NCBI GenBank assembly: GCA_043813445.1 | Contig: JBDRLD010000003.1 | Coordinates: 1 to 6,051, forward strand | Source: JBDRLD01 sp043813445 | GTDB taxonomy: Bacteria > Patescibacteriota > Patescibacteriia > JACPHY01 | Length of the DNA: 6,051 nt | Direction of reading: 5' to 3' | Shown here: one piece after another, positions 5,220 through 6,051 of the stretch | How the letters are laid out: each line of letters starts with the position of its first letter | Numbering within the stretch: position 1 is the stretch's first letter | Made by a program: the position numbers and the translations under genes | The notes under the pieces: generated by a model | What the model saw: only the letters and a program-made list of their open reading frames with translations | Told to the model about the DNA's origin: nothing | Database searches by the model: none

Positions 5220-5873
5220 TCAGCAAGGACGGAATTCTCGAACGTACGCGAGTACGAGCGCATCCGCACTCGCGAAGACGAATCCGTCGAATGTCGAGTG
5301 GGCCGGTGGGGGACCGGTGCAGCCCGGGCCATCATCGCAGAACCATGCTTCGGCGATGCCCATATCAAGCTGCTCGTCGTGAAAGAGATCGACAGCCCGA
5401 TCCGTGTCTTCCTCGATGAGTAGCGCGAGGCGGTCGTACGCACATTCCAGTAGTGCGAACACTGCGCGGTCGAGGTGGTGCACCGGAGGACAATTGATTT
5501 CGCCGATGTGGTCCATGACCGCGCTGATTGGAAGAGCGACTGCGCGGAATGCTCGCTCATACGCACGCCGAATCACCGGGTCGATCTCGAACAGGAAGCG
5601 CTCGAACGGATCATTCATGACCGATCCGAACTGCTCGTAGAGGACCGCAACCCGCTCATCGTTCTTGGTGGAGAGGAGGATCTCCGGGTCGCGTGCGTAG
5701 AAGTCGAGCGCAGGGAACATCATGCGCCGAAATGCTGGAAGGATGGTCTCGGTGAGACCGTCGACATCCTCGATGAGCGCGTCGTAGAACCCCGCACACG
5801 CCACCGAGCATTCATTCTCAGGTCGGTAGTTGTTGAGATCAAACGGTGTCGCGTCAGGCATCGGGTCCAGCAT
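5220..5873 (-). CDS. Acidic soluble orphan protein, 217 aa
   Basis: I do not recognise the family. The sequence from MLDPMPDATPFDLNNYRPEN onward is acidic and mostly helical, with no signal peptide or membrane segment, so it is probably cytoplasmic. Seven cysteines occur (22, 26, 128, 144, 179, 185, 217), including ECSVAC (21-26), INCPPVHH (127-133) and WFCDDGPGC (177-185), together with several histidines, so metal binding is conceivable but unproven. The central part (about 60-165) has repeated ERF, RRAYERAFRA and LALLIEEDTD helices. The start at 5873 is fixed by GGAGGAG just upstream; the frame stays open to 6023 but that part spans the promoter. Roughly three quarters of sampled codons end in G or C, more than in murC or glyA. 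It is a single-gene unit with a near-consensus promoter and a shared terminator, and diverges from the gene at 5995. Confidence 0.75.
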   Translation of the reverse strand: MLDPMPDATPFDLNNYRPENECSVACAGFYDALIEDVDGLTETILPAFRRMMFPALDFYARDPEILLSTKNDERVAVLYEQFGSVMNDPFERFLFEIDPVIRRAYERAFRAVALPISAVMDHIGEINCPPVHHLDRAVFALLECAYDRLALLIEEDTDRAVDLFHDEQLDMGIAEAWFCDDGPGCTGPPPAHSTFDGFVFASADALVLAYVREFRPC

Positions 5874-5876
5874 CGT

Positions 5877-5883
5877 CTCCTCC
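5877..5883 (-). promoter_or_regulatory. Strong ribosome binding site deciding the start at 5873
   Basis: GGAGGAG on the minus strand, with the GGAGG core five bases before the ATG. This is the strongest Shine-Dalgarno sequence in front of any gene in the window and settles the start against upstream in-frame ATG codons. Confidence 0.85.
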
Positions 5884-5922
5884 GTCTTTGTGGCTTGCCG
5901 GGTTGGTTGAAGGTACGAAGAC

Positions 5923-5951
5923 ACTATACGCTGTGTGCTATCGCGAGTCAA
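5923..5951 (-). promoter_or_regulatory. Near-consensus sigma-70 promoter of the acidic orphan
   Basis: On the minus strand TTGACT (5951-5946), a 17-nt spacer and TATAGT (5928-5923) give five of six matches in each hexamer. Predicted transcription start is near 5916, with a leader of about 43 nt before the ATG at 5873. Confidence 0.85.
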
Positions 5952-5956
5952 TCCGC

Positions 5957-5985
5957 TTGCCGTGGAACGGCGGGAGCGGTACAAT
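5957..5985 (+). promoter_or_regulatory. Divergent sigma-70 promoter of the gene at 5995
   Basis: TTGCCG (5957-5962), a 17-nt spacer and TACAAT (5980-5985). The -35 lies only 5 bp from the -35 of the opposing promoter. The predicted transcription start near 5992 leaves about three bases before the ATG at 5995, so the message should be nearly leaderless. Confidence 0.7.
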
Positions 5986-5994
5986 GAAAGCCAT

Positions 5995-6051
5995 ATGTCC
6001 GCACGAGTTCCGATGATAATCAAGGCAAATGGTGCGCGTGAGAAGTTGTCC
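5995..6051 (+). CDS. Start of a divergent gene, possibly ATP-cone domain (partial, 19 codons seen)
   Basis: Translation begins MSARVPMIIKANGAREKLS and runs off the window. The IIKANGAREKLS stretch resembles the opening strand and turn of ATP-cone domains (pattern I-x-K-x-x-G-x-x-E), found at the start of ribonucleotide reductases and in some nucleotide-sensing regulators; with 19 residues this is only a suggestion. The ATG at 5995 is nine bases after the TACAAT element and lacks a Shine-Dalgarno site, so a leaderless start is likely. The in-frame ATG at 6013 is an alternative. The ATG at 5984 in another frame meets a stop after ten codons. Confidence 0.5.
   Translation, partial: MSARVPMIIKANGAREKLS

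Noticed and set aside
1..6051. CRISPR array, insertion sequence, tRNA or riboswitch
   Set aside because: No evenly spaced direct repeats, transposase-like frame, cloverleaf-like pattern or conserved riboswitch core was seen on reading both strands.

Overview
The window looks like chromosomal DNA from a bacterium that makes peptidoglycan. The best guess is a member of the Patescibacteria (Candidate Phyla Radiation). This rests on a small membrane protein between murC and murB that I recognise from memory as DUF5652-like (a family I associate with that group), on several very short genes, on patchy Shine-Dalgarno use, and on MurC/MurB variants that look diverged. TGA acts as a stop codon (positions 4202-4204 and 5220-5222), so the recoded lineages that read TGA as glycine are unlikely. 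The phylum call is inference.

Layout, left to right: (1) a plus-strand coiled-coil protein (19-387), apparently read from a leaderless message; (2) a bidirectional hairpin terminator (407-433); (3) a minus-strand, membrane-anchored, cysteine-containing orphan (463-903) with its own promoter and Shine-Dalgarno site and a strikingly G/C-rich third codon position; (4) an intrinsic terminator (1015-1053) followed upstream by minus-strand glyA (1068-2342); (5) a previously easy-to-miss two-helix membrane micro-protein (2358-2528) ending 15 nt before glyA; (6) a 119-nt divergent intergenic region; (7) the plus-strand cell-wall operon murC - DUF5652-like protein - murB (2648-5171); (8) a second bidirectional terminator with almost the same stem as the first; (9) a minus-strand soluble acidic orphan (5220-5873) with a near-consensus promoter; (10) the first 19 codons of a divergent plus-strand gene (5995 onward), again apparently leaderless and possibly starting with an ATP-cone domain.

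MurC and MurB are consecutive-pathway enzymes: MurB reduces UDP-GlcNAc-enolpyruvate to UDP-MurNAc and MurC adds L-alanine. The small membrane protein between them overlaps murB by 35 nt, so its production is probably tied to theirs. GlyA supplies glycine and one-carbon units.

I see no CRISPR array, mobile element, tRNA or rRNA. The most interesting material is the micro-protein/glyA arrangement, the membrane protein inside the mur operon, the leaderless-start geometry shared by the two window-edge genes, and the two orphan genes of unusual composition.
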